Shown: positions 1 to 12,699 of the stretch, in pieces
Layout of the letters: every line of letters begins with the position of its first letter
Position numbering within the stretch: position 1 is the stretch's first letter
Source: Xiphophorus maculatus
Lineage: Eukaryota > Chordata > Actinopteri > Cyprinodontiformes > Poeciliidae
Assembly (NCBI RefSeq): GCF_002775205.1
Contig: NC_036451.1
Location: 25,105,139 to 25,169,138, forward strand
Direction: 5' to 3'
DNA: 64,000 nucleotides
The notes under the pieces: generated by a model
Told to the model about the DNA's origin: nothing
The model's input: only the letters and a program-made list of their open reading frames with translations
Databases searched by the model: none
Program-made: the position numbers and the translations under genes

Positions 1-737
1 ATTGATACCACAATGCATTGCATTGACCTACTTTCAGTTTCGGCAGGAAGAGGAGGAGTTTCACTGTGACACCAGCAGACTGGTCCCGGGTGACGTTGTT
101 AAGTTTGATTATTGATTATTGCAACAGTGTCTTCACAGGTCTGTCCAACAACAAATCAATCAAGCAGCTGCAGCTGATCCAGAATGCTGCTGCTGGTGTT
201 CTCACTAAAACCAGGAAGGTAGAGCATATAACACCAGTTCTAAAGTCCCTACATTGGCTCCCTGTAGCTCAAAGAATAGACTTTAAAATACTGTTGTTAG
301 TTTATAAATCACTGAACGGCTTAGCACCACAATACATTAAAGATCTGCTGTTGTTGTATTAACCTTCCAGATCTCTCAGGTCTTCCAGTTCTGGTTCTGC
401 TCTGCATCCCCAGAACCAGAACCAGAACCAAACGAGGAGAAGCAGCATTCAGCATCTATGCACCACAAATTTGGAACAAACTTCCAGAAAACTGTAAAAC
501 AGCTGAAACACTGACTTCCTTTAAATCTCGACTAAAAATCCACCTGTTTAGAATTGTATTTGAAATGTAATCAATTACAAATTTATTGATGGAACTTGAC
601 TTAATGCTGTGTTTTGATTATTGATTCTATGTTGCATTGTGTTTCTGTGTTTGTAATGACGTAAAGCACTTTGAAATGCCTTGCTGCTGAAATGTGCTAT
701 ACAAATAAAATTTGATTGATTGATTGATTGATTAAGT
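1..737 (+). mobile_element. L2-like LINE, 3' end (degenerate)
   Basis: The + frame from 66 reads the C-terminal end of a fish L2/CR1-type reverse transcriptase ORF. Residues such as QLQLIQNAAAGVLTKTRK, then SLHWLPVAQRIDFKILL and SLNGLAP, are characteristic of the family. The frame hits a stop at 361, but family-like residues (AFSIYAPQIWNKLP, FKSRLKIHLFR) continue after it to about 570. A 3'UTR ends in the usual tail: an AATAAA-like motif, then TTGA/GATT tetramers at 716-736. The copy is truncated at the window edge and inactive. Confidence 0.85.
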
Positions 738-744
738 TACAACC

Positions 745-1490
745 CAAGTTTTCAGCATTTTTAGTTCACAAAAAGGAGGGAAACCAACTACTCTGGTGGA
801 AAATGGTGGTGCATCATGCCTTTTTTCAGCAGGGACAGAGAAGATGTTGGCAAAAATATGGAAAAGACTTGAAACCGGTGCGCAGGGTTACCATGCAGCA
901 CGGCAATGACCTTAAAAATAAAGACAGATCAGCGGGGGTGTCCAAAGTGTGGCCATTTCTGGCCCTTGAAGTGATTTTGATCACACCCCTCCGCCCCAAC
1001 TACAGGTCAGAAACGGTAATGTGGTCAGCAAGGTAGAAAAGACAAGATGACCCCAAAATTTAGAAATCCTCAGTTTTTCTTTAAATAAGGCAACAAATAG
1101 AAAAGGCTTATTTTTATTTACTTTTTATTTTTTAAGAATTTATAGATTTCATTAAAGAAAAGGATTATTATCAACCAGGTAAAAGTAAAACTTAAAAAAA
1201 ATCACAATAAACTCAATTTTCCATTTAAAATTGAATGAATTTTGTAGTTTGTGTAATTTAAATGTGCCAATTTTAGCACTTGAGCCCAAAGGTTTTTACA
1301 TCTCTATGTGTTTAGATCTATGTGGTGGAATGACCCAGTCAAAGTCCAGATTAAAAGCGTTCTGAAAGATTTCACTGAGACTTAAAAACTGATGTGCTCA
1401 CAGAAGCGCCTGACGAGTCCAATCACACTCGGCTTGAGCTACTTTGAAAAGAAGGAGCAGAACTTCTGCTGGATGAATATAAATGCACGC
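745..1490 (+). mobile_element. Tc1/mariner-like relic, interrupted
   Basis: Two pieces match the widespread fish Tc1-like transposase repeat in sense orientation. 745-930 holds the degraded GGGSIMLWG...SAGTGKL region, followed by the part corresponding to LRLGRRFTFQQDN. 1313-1490 holds the WPSQSPDLNP region (GACCCAGTCAAAGTCCAGA at 1332) and the following TELELF-like part. About 380 bp of unrelated sequence separates them. No open frame survives. Confidence 0.65.
931..1312. mobile_element. hAT-like MITE nested in the Tc1 relic
   Basis: The left edge reads CGGGGGTGTCCAAAGTGTGGCC, the usual start of Charlie-like hAT MITEs. The right edge (about 1285-1312) reads GAGCCCAAAGGTTTTTACATC, the matching inverted end. 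Flanking bases GACAGATC and TTTAGATC share only the last five positions, so the target duplication is unproven. Confidence 0.45.
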
Positions 1491-4400
1491 CACACATTTC
1501 AGATTGTTATTTGTTGGGGGGGTAAAATTTAAACCGTGTACTAATTACCTTCCATTTAAAATAAAAAGCTTTACTTTGTGTTTATCCATCATATAAAATC
1601 GAAAAAAATATGCACTATTATTCAAGGTTGATATGTGACAAAAATGTGCAAACAACCAAAGAGGGGCGACTACTACTGAGGGATCTGTAAACGTTGACAT
1701 CACTGTCACTCAATCTGACAGATGATTATTAGTTATCAAGCACTGGAGCAGTGGGAAGCAGCTAAAGGTCAACTTTTGCACAAAGTTATTTACAGCAGGC
1801 CGAGCAAGACACTAAGCTTCCATGTGCTGGTGCAGGGTTGTTGCAGGCGATCTCTCTCTGTGACCGAAGCAGAGCTGGAAGCAGGGGGCCTGTTTGCTGC
1901 TGAGCGTTGGGATGCAGGTCGTGCCCTGCAGGCGAGGGTTGTCTGAATTACACACCAGCATCAATAAAGTTGCGCGTCACGCTATTTTCCATGCGGTGAC
2001 CACAGCGGGGGATGATCCCTTTTCCATTGCAGTTTTCAAAGTTCCACTCACTCTGAATGGTAACAACAGTTTACGGCGCAGCGTTGCGCATCAATGTGGC
2101 AGTTCTTTATTTTTCTGCAAAACGACAAAAAAAAAAACCTTTTCAAGTAAGCTTTACTGCACTGGAGTGCTCTTTCATACTCTATGGACCAAACAAGATC
2201 ATTACTGTCAGTTTTTAACATGGATATGGGAAGCCACGTCAAAACTAGAGGAGTGGTGGAAGAAAATGTTAAACGTGAACAAGAAGAAGAAGAAGAAAAA
2301 AGAGGGGTGGTGGGGATTACTGGAACAAGGATAATGTGACTTTAATTAACTAAATGTGTTTGTAAGTGTGGGAAAGCATGGAGGAGCTGAGGGAAAATAA
2401 CCGTTGACCTGCAGTGAATACACAGGGGAATGGTGAGATCAGGGAAACTAACCAAGTATGAGAAAACACTGTAAAAATGACCCTGAACTTAGTAGAAAAC
2501 CAAAAGAAAAATCTAAATAAACAGGAACACAAGAGAAATTGAAAACACAAAGGCTAGTTAAACTTATCACAAAGTCTTTAGCATCGTGTTTTATTGTTGC
2601 ACCAGCTGAACACTACAGTACACCAGTGGCAGTAAGTAAATAGGTGGGACTGATGGACTTTTTTGAGTAGCAGTGGTGTGCTTATGTTCACTAGCGCTCA
2701 ACTTAGTGAGAATCGTCAGAATGAGTAGAAGAGGCCGCACTAACCAGCGTCCATTGTTACATGCATACATAGGCTGGGCTATGACTGACATGCTGGGCTA
2801 TGACTGACATGCTGGGCTATGACTGACATGTACATACTTGTGCCAATGGCTCTTGGTTCAGTTCACAAAGACCTTCCACTGATAGTGACTTGGACTCATT
2901 TATGTAAGAGTTCATCTAGTCAAAACACGTCTCTTGACTATAAACGTTAAAGACACAAGGTTGTTAAGCAGCAGGCGGTTGGCTCGGCTTCCCACAGAGA
3001 TGGCTAATAGAGCATTCATATGGATGGGAATCATTATTTGGCAGCTATGTAATTCTGAAGAGTTTATTGGCCCAGAAATTTGGTGTTATTGTATATGAAA
3101 TTTTTGCTGTCAACTGGATCCTACCAGAATAGACAGGAGAGGTATAGTTTGATCAAACACTCAGGGTTCTAACGCGCAATAAAGTCAGGCCTGTGTTCTC
3201 AAGGACTCCCTTCTACCCTCTTACCTACGTTTTTATTAACATTACTCAAAACTCTACCAGTGCGTTAAGGTGAGCTTACCTTACCCTTCAGATACAGGAC
3301 CGGTGTGATCCAACTCATCACTGAGTAAAGGGCACTGAAAGAAGGGGGCCAAGAGGCCAATGGCCTCTCATGTCTTTCACATGGTGCAGTTTTATGTCAA
3401 CAGAAGCTGGAGAAGTTGTTGCTGTGTGTTTGTGCTTAAACTGTTTAACTATTTCCTTTCATATTCACTTCCTGATGTACCAGCTGCTGTCAAGTTCATC
3501 CTGAATGTCAGGAAATCACCTCCTGCTGCTGCAGCGTTTAGTGGCTCCGATGCTCAGGCTCACGCTGCATTCACTGACCTACTTGTTGAACCCCAGCAAA
3601 GTGTAAGCATAACGGTGTTTTTTTTTTTTTTTTAAGTGTACTATTATGTGCATGATATTGAAAGGCTATAATGTCAACAGATCAATCAATCTTACTATCT
3701 GAATTAATTACAGTTTTTAATAGACAAGGAGGTTCTCAGTATGGAACTGAAATTAACAAATTAAAACATAAGAAGTGGTCATTTATATAATCACCAATAA
3801 GTTTATTATTAATCAGACAAACTGATATATTTACTTATAATTTAATTGCATAAAATACAAAAACAACCAAAGGTATTCCATTTTCAACCCACTGCTACAC
3901 TTTAAGAAAGGCCATTTTGTGACAAAAAATGTGGAACTATTATAATTTAACTTCTATTAAAAGCTTACCCGATTCTCAAATCTGCATTAAAACTTCACAC
4001 AAATGTTAAATTCAACTACGAAAACATTTAATATTCAACCATACAGCATTCCTTTTAGAAAACAGATTTCATAAACGCATGTGCATTTAGTCGGCATACG
4101 AGTATGAACTTATTAAACTTAAGAACAAATACTGTCAAATAGGGAAAGAAATGAAGATTTTCTTTCCTTTTCTTTTTTTTCAACAGAGAGCATACACAGC
4201 ATCAACAGGGAACCACAAAGAGATTTGATTTGAATTTACCTCTCAAACCCAGACTCTGGTTGTCTGTGCTCTGATTATGTGCTATGATTTGATTCAAATA
4301 ACACGAAAAGCTGTAAAAACAGCGAAGCATGAGCGGAATGGATGTTACTCTTTACATTTGTGATCACGCTGATGCTGCAGATCAACACGCAGATGTCAGA

Positions 4401-5867
4401 TCTGATTGTGGCCGTGTCACATCATTAGCCATACGAAAGCATTTTAAGTCGTTACGGTGTGCCTCTATCGCTAAAGCTAGAACATTTAAGATGAATTTAA
4501 TTGTAAATAACAAAAACCCAAAAAACATTAAGGTAAGGAAATGGCAAACACACACATCTATGATTTACCTATTCATATCCACGTTGCTGCTTTCTACTTA
4601 TGTCACTGGTGCGTCGTGAACAGTGGACACCCATGACTTTGGCACAGCGAGCAGCCGTTCAGTCCTCCATGGTTTGAACACTCATAGCGTTGCCATGCTA
4701 GTCACGCAGTTTGAGCAACAAATGAAGGACTGTGGTTGTACGGCTGCATCCTGCAAAACACACCACTCATCCCAAGTACAAACATTAACAGTTTGTGCTC
4801 TGGTTTTGTTGAAAAATAAATATATATATATGTAAAAGACTAAAGTAAGATGGCTGAACAGAAACTGAACTCAGATGCACAAAGGCAAATAAGGAAAACA
4901 GAGAAAAAAGTACTTTCTCCATGCAGGATAGTGATAGTAAATTTATCTAGAATCTGATTTGTGTTTAAACAAGTAGTTATGAAGAGAAAGAGGAAAGTTT
5001 CACAGCTGACAGCTCTCACTACTGAGGAATGTTTTCTGTAGAGCAGCTGAAACGCAACTGACTTAAAGTCACGATGGCTAAAGAGATGCTAAGTTTATTA
5101 GGCAGGAGAAAAACCTTTTCTCTGCACACGACAAACCCGGAAAGCCAGCACTGTCATGAATTGCGGTGGAGGTGGTGGAGAGGATGATGCTGAGAACGCA
5201 GGCAGGAGTGAAAGAATGATAATCTGTAATGAGGCAAATACTCCAAACAGCACAGATGAGTAACAGCACAAGCTCTTATACTGGTAGCAACTGGTGAGTA
5301 TCCAGGCAGCACAGGCGAGCGACAGCAAAAGTTAATCTCTGGCATAAACAGTGATGGACAAGACGAGACTGAAAGAACAGAATCGACACACTGGTACGAC
5401 AAGACGCTAAACGAGACAAGGACCCGACAAAGACCATTCTTCTTCTTCTTCTTCTGTTGCGTTTTATGGCAGTTTACAGACTTTGTGCATTACCGCCATC
5501 AACGACAAAGAACATGGAACACAGGTGACATTAAATACTCAGAGGATAATCAGGGAACGAAACACACCTGGGAACAAACAAGGGGTAGACGGGACAACAC
5601 GGAGACTCAAAAGACACAGAAACCTAAAATAAACACACAGAAGAACTCAAATCAACACAGAGAAAACCCAATCCCGACAAGCACTGCACTATGTTACGCG
5701 TTAAACCATCAATAAGATGTATCAAAAATGGTCAACATGCTAGCATTAGCATAGCATTTCAGCAAACTGTTCAACTTTATTAAATACTGCGATGTACCAT
5801 CTTAGTGGTTCTGATTTTATTTCTTTATTTTTTGTTGTAAAATGAGGAACTTTGCACCATCCTAGGG
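1491..5867. other. No gene seen; repeat-derived intergenic DNA
   Basis: Short open frames have no recognisable domains or splice-compatible partners. GAAGAA/CTTCTT runs at 2281-2300 and 5439-5455, the second followed by a TTTTATGGCAGTTTACAG stretch, resemble a common fish interspersed repeat. AT-rich tracts dominate 3640-4160. Confidence 0.5.
2773..2829. repeat. Tandem repeat, 19 bp x 3
   Basis: Three perfect consecutive copies of GCTGGGCTATGACTGACAT at 2773, 2792 and 2811. Confidence 0.95.
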
Positions 5868-5870
5868 CTG

Positions 5871-6189
5871 AGTATTAGGGCCAAACTAAGAAATTAAATA
5901 AAAAAAAATCACGAGAATAAAGTCATAGTATTAACGAATAGAGTAAAGAAAATGATAATCATGACTTTATTATGAGAATAAAGCCATATTGTCAGAATAA
6001 AGTTGTTATATGACTTTATTCTCGTAAACTTTATGCTACAAATCAACCTTAACTTTATCCTATTACAATATTGTGACTTAATTCTCATATGAGTTTACGC
6101 TCATAATGTTATGACTTTATTCTCATTATTTTAAGGCTTTAGTCTCATAAACGTATTTATTTTTATTTTCTCAGCATGGCCCTAATACT
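5871..6189. mobile_element. MITE with AGTATTAGGGCCA inverted ends
   Basis: The element starts AGTATTAGGGCCA and ends TGGCCCTAATACT, a perfect 13-bp inverted repeat whose similarity continues inward more weakly. Both sides are flanked by CTG (5868-5870 and 6190-6192), a possible 3-bp target duplication. The interior is built of diverged AATAAAGTCATA/TATGACTTTATT units in both orientations. 319 bp, no coding capacity. Confidence 0.8.
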
Positions 6190-6192
6190 CTG

Positions 6193-7670
6193 GTTGTACC
6201 ATCCCAATCTTTTGCCCTCGCAAAAAGTTCAGTGACTTAAAATTTTCCTCCGTCTTAAGTAATGTCAACCGAGCTCACTCCAGTGGCACTGACTCACTGT
6301 AAATGAGTTTTTAGCCTCCTTCTTCGCTTGACTACAGTGTCTGTCAGAGGAGATAAGAGTTGCTGTGCGCGCTTTCCGAGCGTAGCTAATACATGCCCTC
6401 AGCTTGTGAGCTACACTGTCAAACTGCGACACACGACAACAGCCCAACAAAGACATTTAAATGAGAAAGGGTTGGCATGGTGTTGGTGTGATGCTTATTA
6501 AAAGATGCAATATTTAAATGCTTCCTTGCCGTAGTCCCTTTTTGCAATCTCTTGTAATGGAGGGAGACACTGACAACAGGCCTAAAATACCTGAGGCCTG
6601 GTCACGTTCTGGGCAATCAGTCCTGCAACGCGACCGTCACCACGGACACGGCCAGCCAAGGCTCAGACGCTTTCACCTCCAACCCCCGGAGCAACCGCTG
6701 CGTGTTGTTCTAATGAAGCTACCGCCTGAAGCAGGGTGATTTGTTTTCTCCATGTTATTACGGTGGCCTTTTGGCTGCCCCCTTAATTTTGTCAGTGCAG
6801 CACTATTAAACCACAAAGCCCCTGAGGGAAAACGCAGAGGGAGACTCCTGACATCCTCTCAGTTGCAGCCATCTCCAGGATGCCGGACATAGTTTTGTTT
6901 TTAGTAGCGGTGGGACTCGGTTCAATATTTTCATTGATTTAATTGTAGGATCTGTATTTAATTAATCACAGTTAATAGCATTTTAATTAATATCGACATA
7001 AAAAGTCACATTTTCCATTCAAAACTTCTTTTTTCTTTTTTTTTTTGGTGCTAATTGATTGATTAAAAAGACATCTGGGCTCAACAACAACAACAGTTAG
7101 TATAAAGGCAAAGCCTTATGATACCTTTTATTTCTATACATAGTAGTCACTTAGCATGCTCCACATTCTATTCTTGTTTAAAATATAAATGTATACATTT
7201 TTCTAATTGTTTGTCATAGTACAGAAATTTGGGAAAGATAAATACCAGGCTTTTTAAGAAACTAAAATGTCTTTGTTAAGATCGTTGGGTGTTTGAGTTC
7301 TTGGGGGTCATTTGTTCTTCTATTATTGCTCAAAAGGACTTGCTCTACCTGTTTATTCCTTTGTATTTAGTCTCTTTAATTTTTGTGCTCAGCTCTTTGT
7401 GCCTTTGTTTTTTTATTTCCTCGAGTTAGCTTTGTTCTTCTCCCCTTGATTTGTTTTTCCTTTTTTAGTCCTAGTTCAGTCTCTCCTTGTGTTTATTAAT
7501 AACCTTCCCTCATCTTGCAAGTCTGCTCCTTTCCACAGCTGTTCACAATCACCTGATTTCCTCACCTGCATCTAATGTCATTATCCACTCCGTCCTCCAT
7601 GTGCATGCAGCTCTCTGGTCTCATTGTTCTGGTTCTTTCTGTGACACGGTTCATCCCCCGGATTTTTTGA
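6193..7670. other. No gene seen
   Basis: Non-coding by inspection. 6530-6740 is more GC-rich but has no conserved protein signature. 7280-7670 is T-rich and may be a degraded retroelement; no family could be named. Confidence 0.4.
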
Positions 7671-7673
7671 AAG

Positions 7674-7815
7674 TTTTTTTTTTTGGCTCAGGTGGTCTTT
7701 ATTTGAAAGTGGGTAAAGAGAGAGAGGACAGAGAGGCTGGGACTCAAACCTGCGATGGCTGTGTCGAAGACTAAGTTGGTTGTGCTTAACCCCTGCGCCG
7801 CCACCGCACCCCTGT
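7674..7815 (-). mobile_element. tRNA-derived SINE
   Basis: Read on the - strand, the element starts with an A-box-like GTGGCGGCGCAGGGGTTAAG (near 7803-7784). It then has a B-box-like GGTTTGAGTCC (7750-7740), a CT-rich body, a AAATAAAGACCACCTGAGCC segment and an A-tail at 7684-7674. The A-box to B-box distance fits a pol III internal promoter, and the layout matches a common teleost SINE. It is a repeat, not a functional tRNA gene: no cloverleaf was found. Confidence 0.75.
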
Positions 7816-10800
7816 AATTTGAATGTTTATAAAATTCATAATGTTAATCCCTAATCCCCATCTGCCTGTACCAAGCCTTATGCAACGGTCTTAATTTTTC
7901 AGCTCAAAAATTGATGGGATCAACTTAAAAAACTGCTTGAAGATGGAGCTTTTTTCCCCCTTTTTTTAAAGCACTGAGTTTATATTTAGACGTGTATCCA
8001 CTGTTTGCGAGAACTGCTCTACATCTGTGTCACATGAAGCTGACCTACTTTTGGCACCTGTGTACAGGTATTCCAGGACGACTGGACTGCATTCCGCAAA
8101 AGTTCCTCTAAATGTCGTGGCTTTGCCTCAGGAACAGTCTGTTTAATGTCACCCCACATGCGACATTAAATAGACTGTGGGGTGGCACACAGCCGCTTTT
8201 TAACCAAAAACCAATCTTTTATTTGGTGAAAAGATTGGTACTTTTAAGCCAAAAGTACCAATCTTTGGTTTAACATAAAGATATAATCACATTTGTCAAG
8301 TACCAACATGGTGCTCACTTGCTTGTGTTTGTCTTGCTGAAGTGCCAGTAATTTGAAGGACATTTCCCTTCAGAATAAGACAACATGACCTGTAAGTTTA
8401 CAATGTATTGAAGCTCATCCATGATTCCTGCTATGGACAATATAGACCTGATACCATAGTTTGGGAAACATCCTAATTTCATGTTGCCTGACTCACCTTG
8501 CTGAACAGATTACTGTAGTTTTATTCAATATTTGAACCTTATGGCAGCTGGCTTTCTTATAGCTCAGCATTTTCTGATAGTTACAGGACTCACAGATAAC
8601 CGTAGAACTTATTTAATCACCTTGCAGCTGATCACTGACTGAGTTTTCAGCATTTTCATCATTTGCTTGGAGTTTTAACGTCAAAGCATTTGAGATCAGT
8701 GTTCCTCAGCAGCCTATCCTTTTTCTGGATATATTTATATATATATTTTCTAGTCAGTGAAGTATTTCATCAAAGAATATCCTTGTTCTGAATTATATGT
8801 GAAATGATCAATTTTACTCAGACTATCTGAGAGGAATGTATAATAACCAGTATGTAAAACATTTGCTGCCACTGGGCCTTAAATAGGAACCACCTGCTTG
8901 ACATCATTTTTGTTTACAGAGTGAATGACCTCACTGACCTCACTGACTTAACTCTATGCTGCTATATCTTTATACTGTTTCAATAATAACAGAATTACAG
9001 TAAATCAGCTTGCTTTTAATAACTTTTGGGTCTATTAGTACCATGCCATACTTTGCCGTTTCTTTAACATGTTTGCATTGTGCCATGACTGAGTTATAAG
9101 TTGTAAGAAGCTCCATAACTGGAACATAGTTCTGTGGCCTGTAACCTTAATTTGACCTGCTCCACAATTTAACTGCTTGCTCTATTCCTTAGTCTTCATA
9201 ATGCTCTTTGTTCTCTACTGTTCTCCAACAATCTTCTAAGGCCTTTATTATAATAATAGCTGGATTAATACTGAGATTAAATTACACAGCTTGGTATTAG
9301 TGCTTAATATTTTCTAATTAGGTGATTTCTAAAGGCAGTTGGTTGCACTGGATTGCACTTTACTGCAAGAAAAAAAATTTTTTTTAGCAGATTTTCATTG
9401 CGAATTAAAAAAAAAAACGTGCCTCATTTTCTTCCACTGTACAATAACACACAACTCAATGTTGGGTTATTATATGAAGCTGCAATAAAATGCATTCACA
9501 TTTGGGGTTGTAGCGCGACAAGACATGGAAATGTCTGAGGAGCATGAATCATTTTGCAAGACCTTCAGAAAGCCTGACAGTCGTGTTGACGGATAACAAA
9601 AAAAATCTCCCTTTCTGGAAGCTAACTATAAGTACATCAGGCCTTTGAACATGACTGTATTTATACACGTACTTGTACACAGATACTTAAGGGGGTGATT
9701 TAGTGACCTGGCTGCCTGTATGTACAGGAGGTGTCTTATCTGACTCATTTGAACATCAAACGTTGTGGCGGAGCACAAAGGTGTTGAAGTTTATTGTGTG
9801 CTTACAAGTCGAGTGGATGACTTTAATCTTTGTCCAAGTGCATTTGGAGATGTTACAGAAATAATTTGTGAGGGGTCCGTCCAGTATTAGCTTGGTACTT
9901 TAAGTGGGACGCTTCCTATTGTACGTTTATTTTGAGGCGGTGTATGGAAGTATGTAAAAGTATTTCCTACTTCCTTTATTTTTTTCACCTGATGTCGTGT
10001 GAAAGTGTCTTAAGAGGTGCAAGATGTTCGGTGAGGCCCCTCTGAGTGTTAACATGAAGCCAGCAGTATCTCAGCTCTGGGTTTTACGTGACGAAAAGCA
10101 GATGTGCCCTGAAGTTTCTAAATATTTACCTTCAGCAAAGATGGGTATTCACTTATGCACAGCTGAAACGAAGAGCTCGAAACCTTCTCTTCGTTCACCT
10201 GACAGTCGGTAGGCTGCAAGCGAACATCTGAGCTAGACTTCCTCCTGCTTGTTTTTGTGTACTTTGAAAGTCACGCCATATTTTCATTTGCCAGATCAGC
10301 CGCATTTTTGATAGGGTTGGATCTCAGCAAGCCGATCAGGACACCGCGGAGGCGGCGTCCAGTTACAGGCCCGGCTTCCTCTGCAGCGTGATCTCCGGCT
10401 CGCAGAAGCTAGGATGTCAGAGTCAGATCAAAGTGGGTTTTTTTTTTTTAATGGAGCCCTAAATTCTCAAATGGTGACCAGAACTGCTCTAAATAGAGGA
10501 ATTTTAAATAGACGGCGGCAGCATCTAAAAATACCTCCCCCGTATCTGCTCCATTTTGACGTTTGTGGAACTCCTCTTGCAGTGACTCACAGACACCATT
10601 CTTTAAGCAGTGCTACCGTTTATTTTTAGCTACTTTGAGGATGATCTCTCACACGAGATCAGATTCTCAGGCGCGCGGCGATCAAATAGGTTCCTGTCGT
10701 CATCAGTCAACATGGAAACATGATTAGGAGAAAGGAACATCGTGTTTGAAGTATTAACGGGAGGTCATCTGCTGCTGCAGCTGAACTCTTCGAGCGCTTC

Positions 10801-11000
10801 CACAGTGGGATGATAAAGTGTGCAAATTACAATAGAGATGTTACTCTCAAAAAGGCAAATACTACACTATATAGAGTAACAGTGCTGACCTTACTGCTAC
10901 CAAGCTAATATTTTATGCTTAAGGACAACTAACACAATTTAACATGATGGTTAAAAGCGTAATTAAATTAAACTAACTTAATTTAATCTATTTAAATTCA
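7816..11000. other. No gene seen; hairpins and AT-rich DNA
   Basis: No exon-like conserved reading frame. 8134-8266 contains two adjacent inverted repeats, listed separately. 10310-10410 is a short GC-rich island without a recognisable product. Confidence 0.4.
8134..8266. repeat. Two adjacent hairpins
   Basis: Hairpin 1: 8134-8150 pairs with 8162-8178 (16 of 17 positions, 11-nt loop). Hairpin 2: AAAGATTGGTACTTTT at 8230-8245 pairs perfectly with 8251-8266 across a 5-nt loop. Probably remnants of a foldback transposon. Confidence 0.9.
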
Positions 11001-11001
11001 T

Positions 11002-11049
11002 CATCCAAAAGACTTCTTCAGTTGAAGAAATGAAGAAGTCTTTTGGATG
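11002..11049. repeat. Perfect 19-bp hairpin
   Basis: CATCCAAAAGACTTCTTCA (11002-11020) is followed by a 10-nt loop and its exact reverse complement at 11031-11049. The adjoining sequence (GGGGCAAAATGTCTTCAC, 11049-11066, then GAAGAAGTCCTGTTGCCTTC) resembles the end of a recurrent fish retroelement repeat whose class I could not fix. Confidence 0.9.
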
Positions 11050-11159
11050 GGGCAAAATGTCTTCACAAATCAAGAGAAGAAGTCCTGTTGCCTTCTACTC
11101 AACCGTTTAGGATTGTCATGTTCCTTAATGACGGAGAATCTACAAAAGCATATTTTAAA

Positions 11160-11227
11160 GGGGCAGTATTATGTCACATAGTGCCATTTTATACCACAAC
11201 TATGCAACTATGTTACCTTCAGTTGTT
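11160..11227 (+). repeat. Dispersed repeat, copy 1 (copy 2 inverted at 32944-33025)
   Basis: The segment with AGTATTATGT, ATAGTGCCATTTTATA and AACTATGTTACCTTCAGTTGTT recurs in reverse complement at 32944-33025. Probably the end of a non-autonomous transposon. Confidence 0.75.
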
Positions 11228-12699
11228 CAAATACCTATATCAAATATGACTACAAAGAAATTTGACTTCATATTTGAAATTGGGCCTCTTTAAGAACACC
11301 TGCTCTTTCTGAAACTCCGCCTTCAGGAAGTCATCACGTCTCTTGTCCAACCTACAGGTATTTTTGGACAGCTGAATCGTTGCCATGGAGATTAAAGGAT
11401 TTCTCAAATGTGACTGAAAGAAATTACTGAAACACTCCAGGTATGTTGTCAATCTTATTCTTGTAATAAAATTCTAGAATTATTTTAAGAGGGAAGCTTC
11501 ATTACCTCTCTGGCCCAATGAACACCAGCTAACTGGATAAGCTAGTGTTTGTTAGCTACTTAGCATCTGTAGCTAGCATAGCTAAGTCTTATTTCCATGT
11601 AAAAGCAGTTTCTCAGGCAAAGATAACTTTTGAACAAAACAGAAAAGGGAGACTGTATTTTTAAGCTGAGGTGATTTAGCTTTACGTTATTTATGCTACT
11701 GTAGCCAGCCTACATTTTTAAGTTGAAAGTCTCTTTATATTAAATATTACCCAATATCCCTCTGAGTGTAAGGATGTAATATAGAGCATTTTTAAAACTA
11801 TAACAAAAAAAAGTAAAACCTACAATCTTCACAGAGATGCATTTTTAGAGAGCTCAGTAAAAAAGACCAGAAGGAAGAAAATGAACTCATCAAAAAATGA
11901 CAAACTACCATGTTATCCTCTCTTGGTTTTGTATTGTGGGTTCTGCGGTCCCCCGCTTTTGTCTTCTCGTACTGTTTTCTTGGATCGTCCTTTTGGGGTT
12001 TTTGTTTTGTAGTTTGTGTTGCTTTCTGCTCTCAAGACGAAGGAATCATGCATTTGACAGGCCCGTCACCTGGATACATGCATTCCTAAACGACAATTGC
12101 AAAACCTGTTGTTTATGTTGTGATAACTTTTTAATGCCATTGTTTTTTCCTTTTTTTTGCTAGGCTCAACATGTTAAAATGTGACTCCTGCTTCTTATTT
12201 ACAGCATTGCTAGCTATAAGTTTATACGTCCAGTTTTGTTTTTTTTCCTGTTACAACTAAAACCTCCAATGTATTTAAATGATATTTTGTGGAAGTAGAG
12301 AAGAAGGGGTGAAGAGAAAGTCTTCATGCTTTTTTGTGTTAATGTAATATTTGATAGCTGCACTCGCATTAGCTTACTAGCTAATATGAAAGAGCTCACA
12401 TACTAAAACAGCCTTTCTCCTGAATAGGGGCTACTTTCAAGTTCACTCTGTGATGCTAACGCACAAGCAATGCATGAATAGACACTCCTGGCATTAATGA
12501 ACAATTCACACTCACTCACTCTAGCCTAAAAACTGCTTGTTGACTGATGTGTTTCCTCTTATATGTGTCTGTCTTTGTCTCCCACAGGCCTTTGAATCCT
12601 GGTTGGTCATGACTTGTTATGTTTGACTCTCTTCTGTGCCTTTCTAATAACTTTCAAAATTGCAATCTGCTGGTTTTCCTCAGAAACGTTTTAAACTAC

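Noticed and set aside
7740..7803. tRNA gene
   Set aside because: A and B boxes are present, but no acceptor stem or cloverleaf forms and an A-tail follows; it is a SINE.
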